Shown here: in pieces, positions 1-7,196 of the stretch
Layout of the letters: each line of letters starts with the position of its first letter
How positions within the stretch are numbered: position 1 is the first letter of the stretch
Assembly: GCA_003219355.1 (NCBI GenBank)
Contig: QHOQ01000093.1
Span: 1-18,904 of the forward strand
Length of the DNA: 18,904 nt
Origin: Verrucomicrobiota bacterium
GTDB lineage: Bacteria; Verrucomicrobiota; Verrucomicrobiia; Chthoniobacterales; UBA10450
Reading direction: 5' to 3'
Position numbers and translations under genes: made by a program
The notes under the pieces: model-generated
Databases searched by the model: none
What the model was told of the DNA's origin: nothing
Seen by the model: only the letters and a program-made list of their open reading frames with translations

Positions 1-1
1 G

Positions 2-601
2 AAACTTGTGCAGCGGCGCGGCGAATTGATGGATGAAGCCTGCGCCGCTACCTCCGGTGCAATGGCGGCGATGATCGGAGCGGATGAAAACGTGGTGCGC
101 CAACTCGCAGCGGATGAAGACGTCGATATTGCGAACATCAATGCGCCCGGCCAGATCGTCATCTCGGGCGAGCTAGCGAAAGTGGAAGCGGCAGTCGGGG
201 TGGCCAAGGAATATGGGATTCGCCGCGCGACGCTGCTCAATGTCGCGGGGGCGTATCATTCGCGCTTGATGGAAACCGCCTATCAAAAGCTAGGCGCTGC
301 GCTTCGCCATATTCCGGTGCTGCCGCCGCGGTTTCCCGTGATTAGCAATGTCACTGGCTTGGAAGCGACAACTCCGATTGAAATTCGCCGCACCTTGCAG
401 AATCAAGTCACGGGCACGGTGCGATGGCTCGATTGCGTGGAGCGGCTAGCAGAAATTGGCTGCAATTTTTTCATCGAACTGGGGCCGGGCGGTGTGCTGG
501 CTGGTTTATTGCGACGCACGCGCAAAGACATAGATGTGATATCGGTCAGCGACGCCGAGTCAGTGCGGAAGTGCGCTGAGAAAATTGCTGCGCAGAATTA
601 G
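2..601 (+). CDS. fabD: Malonyl-CoA:ACP transacylase, C-terminal part (5' end outside window)
   Basis: FabD moves the malonyl group from CoA to acyl carrier protein, which feeds fatty acid elongation in the cytoplasm. The reading frame is open to the left edge, so the start and the GHSxGE nucleophile-serine motif are missing. What is visible is the C-terminal two thirds: a NINAPGQIVISG segment matching the family's N(F/I)NxPGQxVIxG motif, the GAYHSRLM segment whose His (codon 257-259) corresponds to the catalytic histidine, and the closing GPGGVLAGLLRRT segment. The GTG at position 8 is internal and not a start, because in-frame sequence (K-L-V) continues upstream of it and fits the family. 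The next gene begins 21 bases after the stop, so cotranscription is possible. Family assignment is firm; transfer to another acyl carrier cannot be excluded from the fragment. Confidence 0.93.
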   Translation, partial: KLVQRRGELMDEACAATSGAMAAMIGADENVVRQLAADEDVDIANINAPGQIVISGELAKVEAAVGVAKEYGIRRATLLNVAGAYHSRLMETAYQKLGAALRHIPVLPPRFPVISNVTGLEATTPIEIRRTLQNQVTGTVRWLDCVERLAEIGCNFFIELGPGGVLAGLLRRTRKDIDVISVSDAESVRKCAEKIAAQN

Positions 602-622
602 CCCGCTAGGATTCAACTGGAG

Positions 623-2362
623 ATGGCGCTGGAATCTACTATTTCGCTAAGTCGGCCTGCGTCCTCGTGCGGCAGATCGATCGCGCAACGAGGCGCCGAT
701 TACTTTGGGATGTCCGGCCCAGCCGAGTTTGTGGCAGCCGCGAGTCTTTTCGCGCTCATGATCGCGCTCAAACTCGTGAATATAACGCGTTACCGCTTCG
801 ACAGCGATGAGTCGCAGCACATGCACGTAATCTGGGCGTGGGCGCGCGGGTTCGTCCAATACCGCGATGTATTCGATAATCACATGCCCCTTTTCCAGAT
901 CATGTTCGCGCCGATTTTCGGTCTGATTGGCGACCGGGCGACCATTCTTTACTGGATGCGCTTTATCCTGTTACCGATGTACTTTGTCGGAGCCTGGTGC
1001 AGTTATCGAATCGGGGAATTACTTTTTTCTCGACGCGCCGGGATTTGGGCGGTGATTTTGGCGGGCCTCTATTCCACGTATCATTTTACCTCGTTCGAAT
1101 TTCGGACTGACAATCTCTGGGCACCGCTCTGGCTTCTGTGCGTTACCGTCCTGATCAGCGGTGCGTTTACCGTGCCCCGAGCGCTGATCGCCGGGCTTTT
1201 GCTTGGGTTTTGTTTCAGCGTCTCGATGAAGTCGATTCTCTTGTTCCTCGCGCTTTTAGTCGGTGGACCAATCGCGCTCTTCCTCCTGGGGAGAAAACAA
1301 CTTGGCCAATCATGGACACATCTCGCCCGCTGTACGGCGGCATTCTTTGCCGCGGTCACGCTAGCTCCCGGCACGATCGCGGCGGCGTTTGCGCTCGCTG
1401 GCGCATGGCGTGATTTTCGCTATTGCAATTTTGACCACAACATTCTGCCGCATCTCAATGCCAGAAATCATCCAGCCTGGTCGATCATTGTTTTCCCGGT
1501 GGTCTTCCCATTTGCGATTTATGCTGCGCGACTAATCGTTGGCGCGACTCCCGAGCCGGCAGTGGCGTTTCGGCGCGCTTTCATCTTTCTCATCTGCGGC
1601 TTTTATGTGCTAGCTCTGCGCAGCTTTTGGAACCTCCTCATTCGCCAGGATTACCTTCCATATTATCCTCTCGCATTCGTCCTTGTTAGCGGAGCTTTGC
1701 TTGCTATTTCATCTCGCTTTGCGAAGCACGGCCTGCGTGTCAGCCGTTATCTGCGCCGTATTCCTTTGCCGGCGTTTGTCGCTCTGGCAGAGTTTCTCCT
1801 AATAATTGCCACGTGCCCGTTCTGGATCGATCGCGCCCAACTCGAGACGAATTTGCTACGTGGTGTTTTGAAATTGACCGAGCCCGGCGATTACGTTCTC
1901 GATTGCAAAGGCGAAACCATCTTTCGGCAACGCTGTTTTTGGCCGGTGACGGAATCGATCATGATGGAGCGCCTCGACCGAGGTCTTATAGCCGACGACG
2001 CTGCCGAGCGGGCTATTGAGACTCATACCTGTGTCGCCGTCATAAAATTTATCTGGGAAAATTATATTCCCGTCGGCGACGACTTGCACGTGGCAGGCAG
2101 GTTTTTGAAACCCTCTGCGACAGATAGCACGCGGATGGACTTCGAAGTTGTGATCCCGGCGTCTTACAAGATTATCGCGCGTGACGGCTTGGTGAAAGGA
2201 GTGCTGGACGGGACGCCATATGATGGTGCGCGGTTTCTCGCGCCGGGCGGGCACACTTTTGTGCAAACGTCATCGAGAACACAACTCGCTCTTCTCTGGG
2301 CCCAGGCGGTGGATCGAAATTTCATCCCTGAGAAGTTCTCCCACCCGCGGGCAAAAGGATAG
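623..2362 (+). CDS. GT39/ArnT-like polytopic membrane glycosyltransferase
   Basis: This 579-residue protein has about ten hydrophobic segments between residues 33 and 405, followed by a soluble C-terminal region of about 170 residues that should face the periplasm. The first loop carries the acidic FDSDE motif (residues 59-63) and the YRDVFDNHMPLF segment, and a FRTDN motif follows at 160-164. This is the layout of GT-C enzymes of the PMT/ArnT (GT39) group, which use polyprenyl-phosphate sugars to glycosylate lipids or proteins outside the membrane. The start is uncertain. ATG 623 has only a poorly spaced CTGGAG before it, and ATG 710 (residue 30) would remove a polar N-terminus and begin just before the first membrane segment. 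The stop overlaps the ribosome binding site of the following deacetylase gene, so the two are probably translationally linked. Acceptor and sugar are unknown. Confidence 0.82.
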   Translation: MALESTISLSRPASSCGRSIAQRGADYFGMSGPAEFVAAASLFALMIALKLVNITRYRFDSDESQHMHVIWAWARGFVQYRDVFDNHMPLFQIMFAPIFGLIGDRATILYWMRFILLPMYFVGAWCSYRIGELLFSRRAGIWAVILAGLYSTYHFTSFEFRTDNLWAPLWLLCVTVLISGAFTVPRALIAGLLLGFCFSVSMKSILLFLALLVGGPIALFLLGRKQLGQSWTHLARCTAAFFAAVTLAPGTIAAAFALAGAWRDFRYCNFDHNILPHLNARNHPAWSIIVFPVVFPFAIYAARLIVGATPEPAVAFRRAFIFLICGFYVLALRSFWNLLIRQDYLPYYPLAFVLVSGALLAISSRFAKHGLRVSRYLRRIPLPAFVALAEFLLIIATCPFWIDRAQLETNLLRGVLKLTEPGDYVLDCKGETIFRQRCFWPVTESIMMERLDRGLIADDAAERAIETHTCVAVIKFIWENYIPVGDDLHVAGRFLKPSATDSTRMDFEVVIPASYKIIARDGLVKGVLDGTPYDGARFLAPGGHTFVQTSSRTQLALLWAQAVDRNFIPEKFSHPRAKG

Positions 2363-2365
2363 GAG
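2361..2365 (+). promoter_or_regulatory. Ribosome binding site for the PIG-L gene (decides a TTG start)
   Basis: AGGAG lies 8 bases before TTG 2374 and overlaps the TAG stop (2360-2362) of the glycosyltransferase gene. It is one of the clearest Shine-Dalgarno sequences in the window. It supports the rare TTG start and translational coupling of the two genes. Confidence 0.7.
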
Positions 2366-2373
2366 TTCTGGCA

Positions 2374-3537
2374 TTGCCTTTGACTGCGCTTCTGCTAGAA
2401 GACTTAGCCGTGCTGGTTCCAGCCTTTACTTCGCGTTCTCGCTTGTTGCTGTTCGCGCCCCACCCGGACGATGAATCGCTCGCATGCAGCATTATTTTAC
2501 AACGAGCAGTTCGGGCCGGTGCAGTGGTTCGTGTCATCTACGTTACGGACGGCGACGATAATCCCTGGCCGCAACGCGTGCTCGAACGCAAGTGGCGCCT
2601 GAACGCAACCGACCGCAGGCGGTGGGGAAGATTGCGACGCACAGAAGCGCTGGCGGCATTGCGTGTTCTGGGCGTCAACGGTTCGGCCGCGCGCTTTCTG
2701 GCCTTACCCGATCAGAAATTGACCGCCATGTTGATGTGCGATTGTCAATCTGCGCTCGAGCGCTTTGCAGCAATCATTGCTGATTGGGGGCCGACGGATC
2801 TTCTCGTGCCGTCGATTTCTGATACGCATCCCGACCATAGCGCGCTCGCAGTAATGCTTCGGCTTGTCTTGAGCGAATCTTTTTCGGAACCGGTGGCGAC
2901 CGGACAGATAGCTGTTTGGAGCTACGCTGTTCACGGTAGGAGGCCCGCGTTTTTTGATCGTGCGGAAACGATCCACCAATCCCGCGTCGAAGTAGCGACC
3001 AAGCTTCGGGCAATTCGCTGTCACAAAACGCAGCTCAAATTATCGAGGAAGCGATTTCTCGGATATGCTGGCCGGCCGGAGGGTCTGGTCAAGCTTTGCG
3101 CACGCGATAAAACCGTCGCTGATGGCTCAATCGTTTCAGTTTTCAGGCTGCCTCGTTCGCTTCGCGTAGAGGTGCGGCTCTCCCCCAAAGTCATGCGTAT
3201 GTCCGAATCGACGCTTTTTGTTGTGGGACGTGACGAAGCTGGCCCGTTGCGTTGCGTGACGATACGCGTGCCCGCCCGATCTTCACGTGTTGAAATGCTG
3301 GATTCGGCCTCGCTGGACTACGTCGCTGGGGCACAATATTGCGGCAACGCTTTCGCAGGCCAACTTACCATTCCGGTCTCCATTTTTTCATCTGCGCACG
3401 CCATTTTTATTAAATTGGAAGGCCGCTCGTGGTTCTTTGATGAAGCGGGCTGGTTGGAAATCCCGCAGGCCGGCTTCCAGGCGATTGCAGAGACGGAACG
3501 CGATGAGGTAGAAGCTGGCCTGGTGACTATTCGTTAG
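2374..3537 (+). CDS. PIG-L (LmbE-like) family deacetylase with C-terminal extension
   Basis: PIG-L enzymes are zinc-dependent N-deacetylases acting on GlcNAc-type groups of glycolipids, glycans or small thiol and antibiotic precursors. The metal and catalytic motif HPDDE is at residues 30-34 inside the typical LLLFAPHPDDES context. The second signature, THPDH, is at 151-155, and both appear intact. The family core seems to end around residue 250. Residues 250-387 form an extra, probably beta-rich region (many alternating V/I/R strands, ending with a WFFDEAGWLEIP stretch) that I do not recognise. There is no signal peptide, so it probably acts in the cytoplasm or at the inner membrane face. 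The TTG start is chosen because AGGAG lies 8 bases upstream. Its coupling to a GT39-like transferase suggests it deacetylates a sugar used in the same surface glycan or lipid, which is inference. Confidence 0.85.
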   Translation: MPLTALLLEDLAVLVPAFTSRSRLLLFAPHPDDESLACSIILQRAVRAGAVVRVIYVTDGDDNPWPQRVLERKWRLNATDRRRWGRLRRTEALAALRVLGVNGSAARFLALPDQKLTAMLMCDCQSALERFAAIIADWGPTDLLVPSISDTHPDHSALAVMLRLVLSESFSEPVATGQIAVWSYAVHGRRPAFFDRAETIHQSRVEVATKLRAIRCHKTQLKLSRKRFLGYAGRPEGLVKLCARDKTVADGSIVSVFRLPRSLRVEVRLSPKVMRMSESTLFVVGRDEAGPLRCVTIRVPARSSRVEMLDSASLDYVAGAQYCGNAFAGQLTIPVSIFSSAHAIFIKLEGRSWFFDEAGWLEIPQAGFQAIAETERDEVEAGLVTIR

Positions 3538-3568
3538 GCGCAAGTCAGTCGCCGGCGCGGTTGTGGCT

Positions 3569-3605
3569 GCTGCGCAATCGACAATTGCACAGCGCTAAGT
3601 AGTTT
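3569..3605 (+). other. Hairpin (possible weak terminator) overlapping a putative yqeY promoter
   Basis: gctgcgcaat (3569-3578) and attgcacagc (3584-3593) form a 10-bp stem with one mismatch and a 5-base loop, with TTTT at 3602-3605. It could end transcription of the glycosyltransferase/deacetylase unit, but the T run starts 8 bases after the stem, which is far. The same stretch holds TCGACA (3578-3583), a 16-base gap, then TAGTTT (3600-3605), a possible sigma-70 type promoter 7 bases before the yqeY ATG. Confidence 0.35.
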
Positions 3606-3612
3606 TGCACAC

Positions 3613-4068
3613 ATGACATTGCAGGAGCGTTTGGATTCGGATTTGAAAGAGGCCATGCGCGCCAGGGACGCCACGAAGCTTAGCGTTCTGCGCATGCTCA
3701 AATCCGCTTTGAACTACGCTGCAATTGCAAAATCAGGAACAGAAGCCGAACTAAGCGACGCAGAAGCCGTGCAGGTCATTCGCAAGCAGGCCAAACAACG
3801 CCAGGATTCGATCGAGAGTTTCGAAAAGGGCGGTCGCGCCGAACTCGCCGCGAAAGAGAAAGAAGAATTATCGATCTTGAACGCGTATTTACCGCAAGCG
3901 ATGAGCGCCGACGAACTCGCAGCAGCTGTGCATGAAACAATTGCCGAAGTCGGTGCGACCTCCAAGGCGCAGATGGGCACGGTGATGAAAGCCTTACAAG
4001 TCAAAGTGGCTGGCCGCGCCAATGGCAAGACTTTGAGCCAAGAAGTGCAAAAGCAATTGGATAGTTGA
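3613..4068 (+). CDS. yqeY: GatB/YqeY domain-containing protein
   Basis: This 151-residue protein matches the stand-alone YqeY family in length and character: an N-terminal helical half (LQERLDSDLKEAMRARD, then TKLSVLRMLKSAL) and a C-terminal tail-domain half (LSILNAYLPQAMSADEL; TSKAQMGTVMKAL; GRANGKTLS). The fold is shared with the tail of the GatB subunit of tRNA-dependent amidotransferases, where it helps hold tRNA. The role of free YqeY is not settled, and a general link to tRNA or aminoacylation is the usual suggestion. It is cytoplasmic, with no membrane segment. ATG 3613 has no Shine-Dalgarno sequence; a -10-like TAGTTT only 7 bases upstream raises the possibility of a leaderless transcript. 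The next gene, ispD, starts 53 bases after its stop. Confidence 0.92.
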   Translation: MTLQERLDSDLKEAMRARDATKLSVLRMLKSALNYAAIAKSGTEAELSDAEAVQVIRKQAKQRQDSIESFEKGGRAELAAKEKEELSILNAYLPQAMSADELAAAVHETIAEVGATSKAQMGTVMKALQVKVAGRANGKTLSQEVQKQLDS

Positions 4069-4121
4069 GAGTGAAGTCCTCCACTGGTTCAACCCTGCTT
4101 GCGCTCTAAAGGCCAATCCAA

Positions 4122-4808
4122 ATGCTTACGGCCATTATTGTCGCGGCAGGCAGCAGCCGCCGCATGGGCTCTGATAAACTATTCGAAATAATCGCCGGTA
4201 AACCGGTGATAGCGCATGCCATCGACGCGTTCGAGCTGGCCGATTGCGTCGGCGAAATAATCGTCGTCACGCGAGGCGATCGAAGCACTGAGATCCGAAG
4301 GCTCACGCGCAATCAAAGCTTCAAAAAAGTTCGGGCCATTATCACCGGCGGAGAACGTCGACAAGATTCCGTTCGTGCTGGTCTGGGAAATCTTAGCCCT
4401 GATGCTCGATATGTTGCTGTCCACGACGCCGCGCGCCCGCTAGTTACGCCGGAGCAAATCAAGGGCGTCTTTGAGCGGTGCGAGATACATGGTGCCGCGG
4501 CCTTGGCCGAGCCAATTAGGGATACGCTCAAGCGCGCCGATGTAGATTTTGTGGTCACCGATTCGGTGGATCGACATCAAATTTACGCCATGCAAACGCC
4601 ACAAATCTTTGAACGCGCGTGGATCGAGGAAGCGTATCGCGAAGTCTATGCAAAGAAAGTTTCCGTGACGGATGAAGTTTCAGCGGTCGAGCGACTTGGT
4701 CGCAAGGTTTTCCTTCTGCCAAATGACGATTTCAATTTCAAAATCACTTACCCGCGAGATTTGCCGCTCGCAGAATTCGTTTTGAAGCAACGGACCCGTC
4801 TCTGGTAG
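4122..4808 (+). CDS. ispD: 2-C-methyl-D-erythritol 4-phosphate cytidylyltransferase
   Basis: IspD joins CTP and 2-C-methyl-D-erythritol 4-phosphate to give CDP-ME in the MEP isoprenoid pathway. The 228-residue length is normal. The CTP-binding loop IVAAGSSRRMGSDK is at residues 6-19, the substrate-binding VHDAARPLV segment is in the middle, and AMQTPQIF, VTDEVSAVE and the C-terminal FKITYPRDL (with the conserved active-site lysine) follow in the expected order. ATG 4122 has a weak AAAGG about 9 bases upstream. The TAG stop lies inside a short palindromic element (4801-4865). No ispF follows; the neighbouring gene is on the opposite strand, so ispF must be elsewhere or fused to something outside this window. 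Confidence 0.96.
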   Translation: MLTAIIVAAGSSRRMGSDKLFEIIAGKPVIAHAIDAFELADCVGEIIVVTRGDRSTEIRRLTRNQSFKKVRAIITGGERRQDSVRAGLGNLSPDARYVAVHDAARPLVTPEQIKGVFERCEIHGAAALAEPIRDTLKRADVDFVVTDSVDRHQIYAMQTPQIFERAWIEEAYREVYAKKVSVTDEVSAVERLGRKVFLLPNDDFNFKITYPRDLPLAEFVLKQRTRLW

Positions 4809-4865
4809 GGGCGATTGATCCAATCGCCTCCGTTGTAGCGGCGTGTAGGCTGCAGTTGGGACTGC
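4801..4865. repeat. REP-like palindromic element at the 3' end of ispD
   Basis: ggcgattg (4810-4817) and caatcgcc (4821-4828) form a perfect 8-bp stem around a 3-base loop, extendable by a G-T and a G-C pair to 4808-4830. A second small stem, gcagt/actgc, sits at 4852-4865 with a 4-base loop. There is no T run, so this does not look like a Rho-independent terminator. The TAG stop of ispD is part of the element's left end (GGTAGGGG). Confidence 0.45.
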
Positions 4866-4870
4866 TGCTG

Positions 4871-4909
4871 TAAAAAACAAGAGCTGGCTCGACGTTGCCG
4901 AACCAGCTC
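4871..4909 (-). terminator. Rho-independent terminator of the Gly/Tyr-rich gene
   Basis: gagctggctcg (4881-4891) and cgaaccagctc (4899-4909) form an 11-bp stem with a 7-base loop. The only mismatch becomes a G-U pair in minus-strand RNA. Read on the minus strand, the stem is followed by TTGTTTTTTA (4880 down to 4871), a good U tract. It lies 25 bases beyond the stop of the small secreted-protein gene. On the plus strand the tail is only gtggatttta, so it may end ispD transcription weakly. Confidence 0.78.
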
Positions 4910-4934
4910 AGTGGATTTTAGATCCTACGTCAGC

Positions 4935-5216
4935 TTAGTATTGGTGACGATAATAATGATGACGATGGTGGCGGTAGACCCGATGCCCGTTATACCAGTA
5001 GTATGACGGCCCACTATAATAATAGGAATATGGCCGATAGTAGGAGTACGGTCGATAGTACCCGTAGGGATAATAGCCGTATCCGTAATAGGGATAGCCA
5101 ACTCCAACCCCAATCCCAATTGGCCCAATGCCAATCGCAACACCCGCGTCAGTACGCGGCGCAGAAGCGAAAGCGAATCCACTTGCCACCAATGCAATTA
5201 AGAGAAGTTTTTTCAT
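4935..5216 (-). CDS. Small secreted glycine/tyrosine-rich protein of unknown function
   Basis: This 93-residue protein starts with a clear signal peptide (MKKLLLIALVASGFAFASA, probably cut near residue 19-25). Behind it lies a short G/I/V stretch (GVAIGIGPIGIGVGVG), then a tyrosine-rich low-complexity region with a tandem YYRPYS unit. It ends in a basic, histidine-rich tail (GHRVYRHHRHHYYRHQY). There are no cysteines and no recognised domain. Proteins of this look are usually exported and small, and may bind surfaces, metals (through the His cluster) or self-assemble; this is inference. The gene stands alone, with AGAAGGG 7 bases before the ATG and a strong terminator behind it. This supports a real, independently and perhaps strongly expressed gene. 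I do not recognise a gene name. Confidence 0.8.
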   Translation of the reverse strand: MKKLLLIALVASGFAFASAPRTDAGVAIGIGPIGIGVGVGYPYYGYGYYPYGYYRPYSYYRPYSYYYSGPSYYWYNGHRVYRHHRHHYYRHQY

Positions 5217-5458
5217 ATATTTGCCCTTCTTGTTTGTTGTTTTGCGAGGGATAGAAGCTCCCTGCCAAGGATTTCCCTCGACACTTAAGAATCCGCGTCA
5301 GCCTTTGTGTACTGAATCGGATGACGACGGTCGCGCGGTTGCCAAAAAAGAAGCCAAAAACGGAGCTGTGTATCGACCAGACACCTCGCAACGTAACTCC
5401 AGTTTGGTTAGTCTCGTAGACAATGGCTGGGCTATTGCCTGGCTCTGAAATATCCAAT
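5217..5458. other. Intergenic region upstream of the Gly/Tyr-rich gene
   Basis: This 242-base stretch separates the glycosyltransferase stop from the small gene's start, both on the minus strand. It should hold the promoter of the small gene, but I find no convincing -35/-10 pair. A weak hairpin (ggag 5362-5365 with ctcc 5397-5400, gtgt 5368-5371 with acac 5381-5384) followed on the minus strand by GTTTTTGG could be the end of the upstream operon. An open frame spans the region but does not look coding. Confidence 0.4.
5224..5230 (-). promoter_or_regulatory. Strong ribosome binding site of the Gly/Tyr-rich gene
   Basis: AGAAGGG on the minus strand lies 7 bases before ATG 5216. It is among the best Shine-Dalgarno matches in the window and fixes the start of the small exported protein. 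Confidence 0.7.
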
Positions 5459-6457
5459 CTAAGCGAGCATCGGATCGACTGGGACTAGTGGCCGAATAAG
5501 CTCGGCTATGGCGAGAACATCTTTTGGCTTAAAACGACGGCCACGTCGTTTGATCTTTGCCGCTCCCAGCTCGCTGACACGGAAGAGTTGACCGCTTTTC
5601 CAAACCCAAGCGTCGGGATTGTAAGGACCGACCCGGCGCGGATCGGTCCACGTATGAATCGACAATAGATTATCAGTCACAGCCGCAGCGATGTGCATCG
5701 GACCGCTGTCCACGCTCACGACAAAGCGCGCGGCCCGAATGAGCCAGATCAATTGGAGCAGCGAAGTCTGGTTGGTCAATTCGATGCAATTTTCAGGTGG
5801 CTCGATCTTGTGTTGCGATTGTCCGACAGTGACGACACGCGTGGGCGAAAACGCGCGACAGAATTCTTGGACCACAGCATTCGAGAGCGATTTGCCACCA
5901 CCGCGGGCGAAAGGGTGAAGAAGGATGAACGGCGGATAGTCATCGAAGCGCGGAAGCGGATCGCCTGTCGGAATGGGCCAACGAAGCGAGTCGCCGACAG
6001 TGGCGCCGGCGCATTCGGCCAGCTTTATATAGCGTTCCACCGCATGCCCATGCCGATCGACCTTGGCGACGCGATGGTAAAACCAGAGCGAGCCTTCGCG
6101 CCCATCGCTCATTCCGCATATTTCTCTTGCGCCGCTGATTCTTGCGATCAACGCGCTACGCAACAGTCCCTGGAAATCGAGCGCGAGATCGGGCCGCAGC
6201 AGTTTGGTCGTCCTCCACCACCGGAACAAACTCCCTGTCGCACCGAGACCGCGAAATTCGTGACGGGGAAAGATCTGAACGTGGTTGACATCGGAATTGC
6301 CGCGGAGCAGTGGAGCGAATTCCCGATTGATCACCCAGCTGATTTCAGCATGGGGATGAGCATCGCGCAGCAACGCCACAGCCGGAAGGGTGTGGACGAC
6401 GTCGCCGAGCGAACTCGGCTTGATGATCAAAATCGATTTCAGATTTGCCAGAAACAA
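5459..6457 (-). CDS. GT9 family glycosyltransferase, heptosyltransferase (WaaC/WaaF)-like
   Basis: GT9 enzymes transfer ADP-heptose to the inner core of lipopolysaccharide at the cytoplasmic face of the inner membrane. The N-terminal signature IIKPSSLGDVVHTLPA is at residues 11-26. DFQGLLRSALIA at 94-105 resembles heptosyltransferase I. The donor-site motifs are DSGPMHIAAA (250-259) and TDPRRVGPYN (271-280). The usual HPGA...KRW segment appears as HPFARGGGKSL (181-191), a divergence from the classic form. The length of 332 residues is normal. TTG 6457 directly follows the TGA of the metallophosphoesterase gene (TGATTG); a later TTG at codon 10 is the other option, but would cut into the N-terminal strand. 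It is the last gene of the six-gene minus-strand run. Heptose as donor is inferred from family. Confidence 0.86.
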   Translation of the reverse strand: MFLANLKSILIIKPSSLGDVVHTLPAVALLRDAHPHAEISWVINREFAPLLRGNSDVNHVQIFPRHEFRGLGATGSLFRWWRTTKLLRPDLALDFQGLLRSALIARISGAREICGMSDGREGSLWFYHRVAKVDRHGHAVERYIKLAECAGATVGDSLRWPIPTGDPLPRFDDYPPFILLHPFARGGGKSLSNAVVQEFCRAFSPTRVVTVGQSQHKIEPPENCIELTNQTSLLQLIWLIRAARFVVSVDSGPMHIAAAVTDNLLSIHTWTDPRRVGPYNPDAWVWKSGQLFRVSELGAAKIKRRGRRFKPKDVLAIAELIRPLVPVDPMLA

Positions 6458-7183
6458 TCAGCGTCCGATCGCAAGCCGCTCGGCAAGCGGCTGCGGCAGG
6501 CCGGCTTTAATGATCTTCTTTTGTGCAGTTGCAAGATCGTATTTCACTCGCAATTGTTCGACGATGTGGTTATCGATGTCGTAAATGCAGTAGGCCGCGC
6601 GCCAATTTCCATCGCGTGGCTGTCCAACGCTGCCCGTGTTAATGAAATATTTCTTGGTCATGTCGATGCGGACGTGTTCGATCCTTTCCCGTCTTACGCC
6701 GTTATCGTCCCGAATAAATACCATCGGCACATGAGTGTGGCCGAAAAAACAAACTGTCGTGTGCTGATAGGTGAAGCTCGCGGCCGCGTCGAGATTGTTA
6801 AAGACATAGCCCCATTGCGCTGGCGTATCGAGCGTCGCGTGGACGATAGTAAAACCGCGCACCTGTTGCTGTAATCGCAAGCCGCCCAGCCATTCCCTAT
6901 CTTCGTCGGTCAAATTGCCCCGCGTCCACTCAATGGCCCGCTCAGCGAGCTCGTTGAAATCGGTCGAGGACTCGCTAAGCGACGCCTGCTCGTCGTGATT
7001 ACCCTTGACGATGGGGCAATCCATTTCGCGAATGCGTTCCACGCACTCATGCGGATTCGCATTGTAGCCGACCACGTCGCCGAGACAAACAAAGTGCGTG
7101 CATTTGTGCTTGTGGGCGTCCGCAAGCACGGCCTCGAGTGCTTCCAGATTGGCGTGGATATCACTGAAAATCGCGAAACGCAT
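6458..7183 (-). CDS. YfcE/MJ0936-type calcineurin-like metallophosphoesterase
   Basis: This 241-residue enzyme has the full set of dinuclear-metal phosphoesterase motifs: SDIHAN (7-12), LGDVVGYN (34-41), GNHD (61-64), a VHAT segment near 114-117 and GHTH (148-151). Such proteins hydrolyse phosphodiesters or phosphomonoesters in the cytoplasm; the natural substrate here is unknown. ATG 7183 is preferred because MRFAIFSDIHAN is the canonical beginning. A GTG at 7207 would add eight residues and overlap the preceding gene. No Shine-Dalgarno sequence precedes the ATG, which lies 13 bases after the stop of the TPR-like gene, so translation probably depends on coupling. The glycosyltransferase gene begins right after its stop. 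Confidence 0.9.
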   Translation of the reverse strand: MRFAIFSDIHANLEALEAVLADAHKHKCTHFVCLGDVVGYNANPHECVERIREMDCPIVKGNHDEQASLSESSTDFNELAERAIEWTRGNLTDEDREWLGGLRLQQQVRGFTIVHATLDTPAQWGYVFNNLDAAASFTYQHTTVCFFGHTHVPMVFIRDDNGVRRERIEHVRIDMTKKYFINTGSVGQPRDGNWRAAYCIYDIDNHIVEQLRVKYDLATAQKKIIKAGLPQPLAERLAIGR

Positions 7184-7196
7184 CGATCGAAACGCG

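Noticed and set aside
5362..5400. Possible minus-strand terminator after the GT9 gene
   Set aside because: The stem has only two 4-bp blocks with a large asymmetric interior loop; the following GTTTTTGG is suggestive but not enough to call.
5149..5457. Minus-strand open frame of 102 codons upstream of the Gly/Tyr-rich gene
   Set aside because: It overlaps the signal peptide and ribosome binding site of the secreted-protein gene in another frame and lacks any family resemblance.
5693..6874. Long plus-strand open frame (393 codons)
   Set aside because: It is antisense to the GT9 and metallophosphoesterase genes, both with full family motifs; its protein is Arg-rich and shows no domain.
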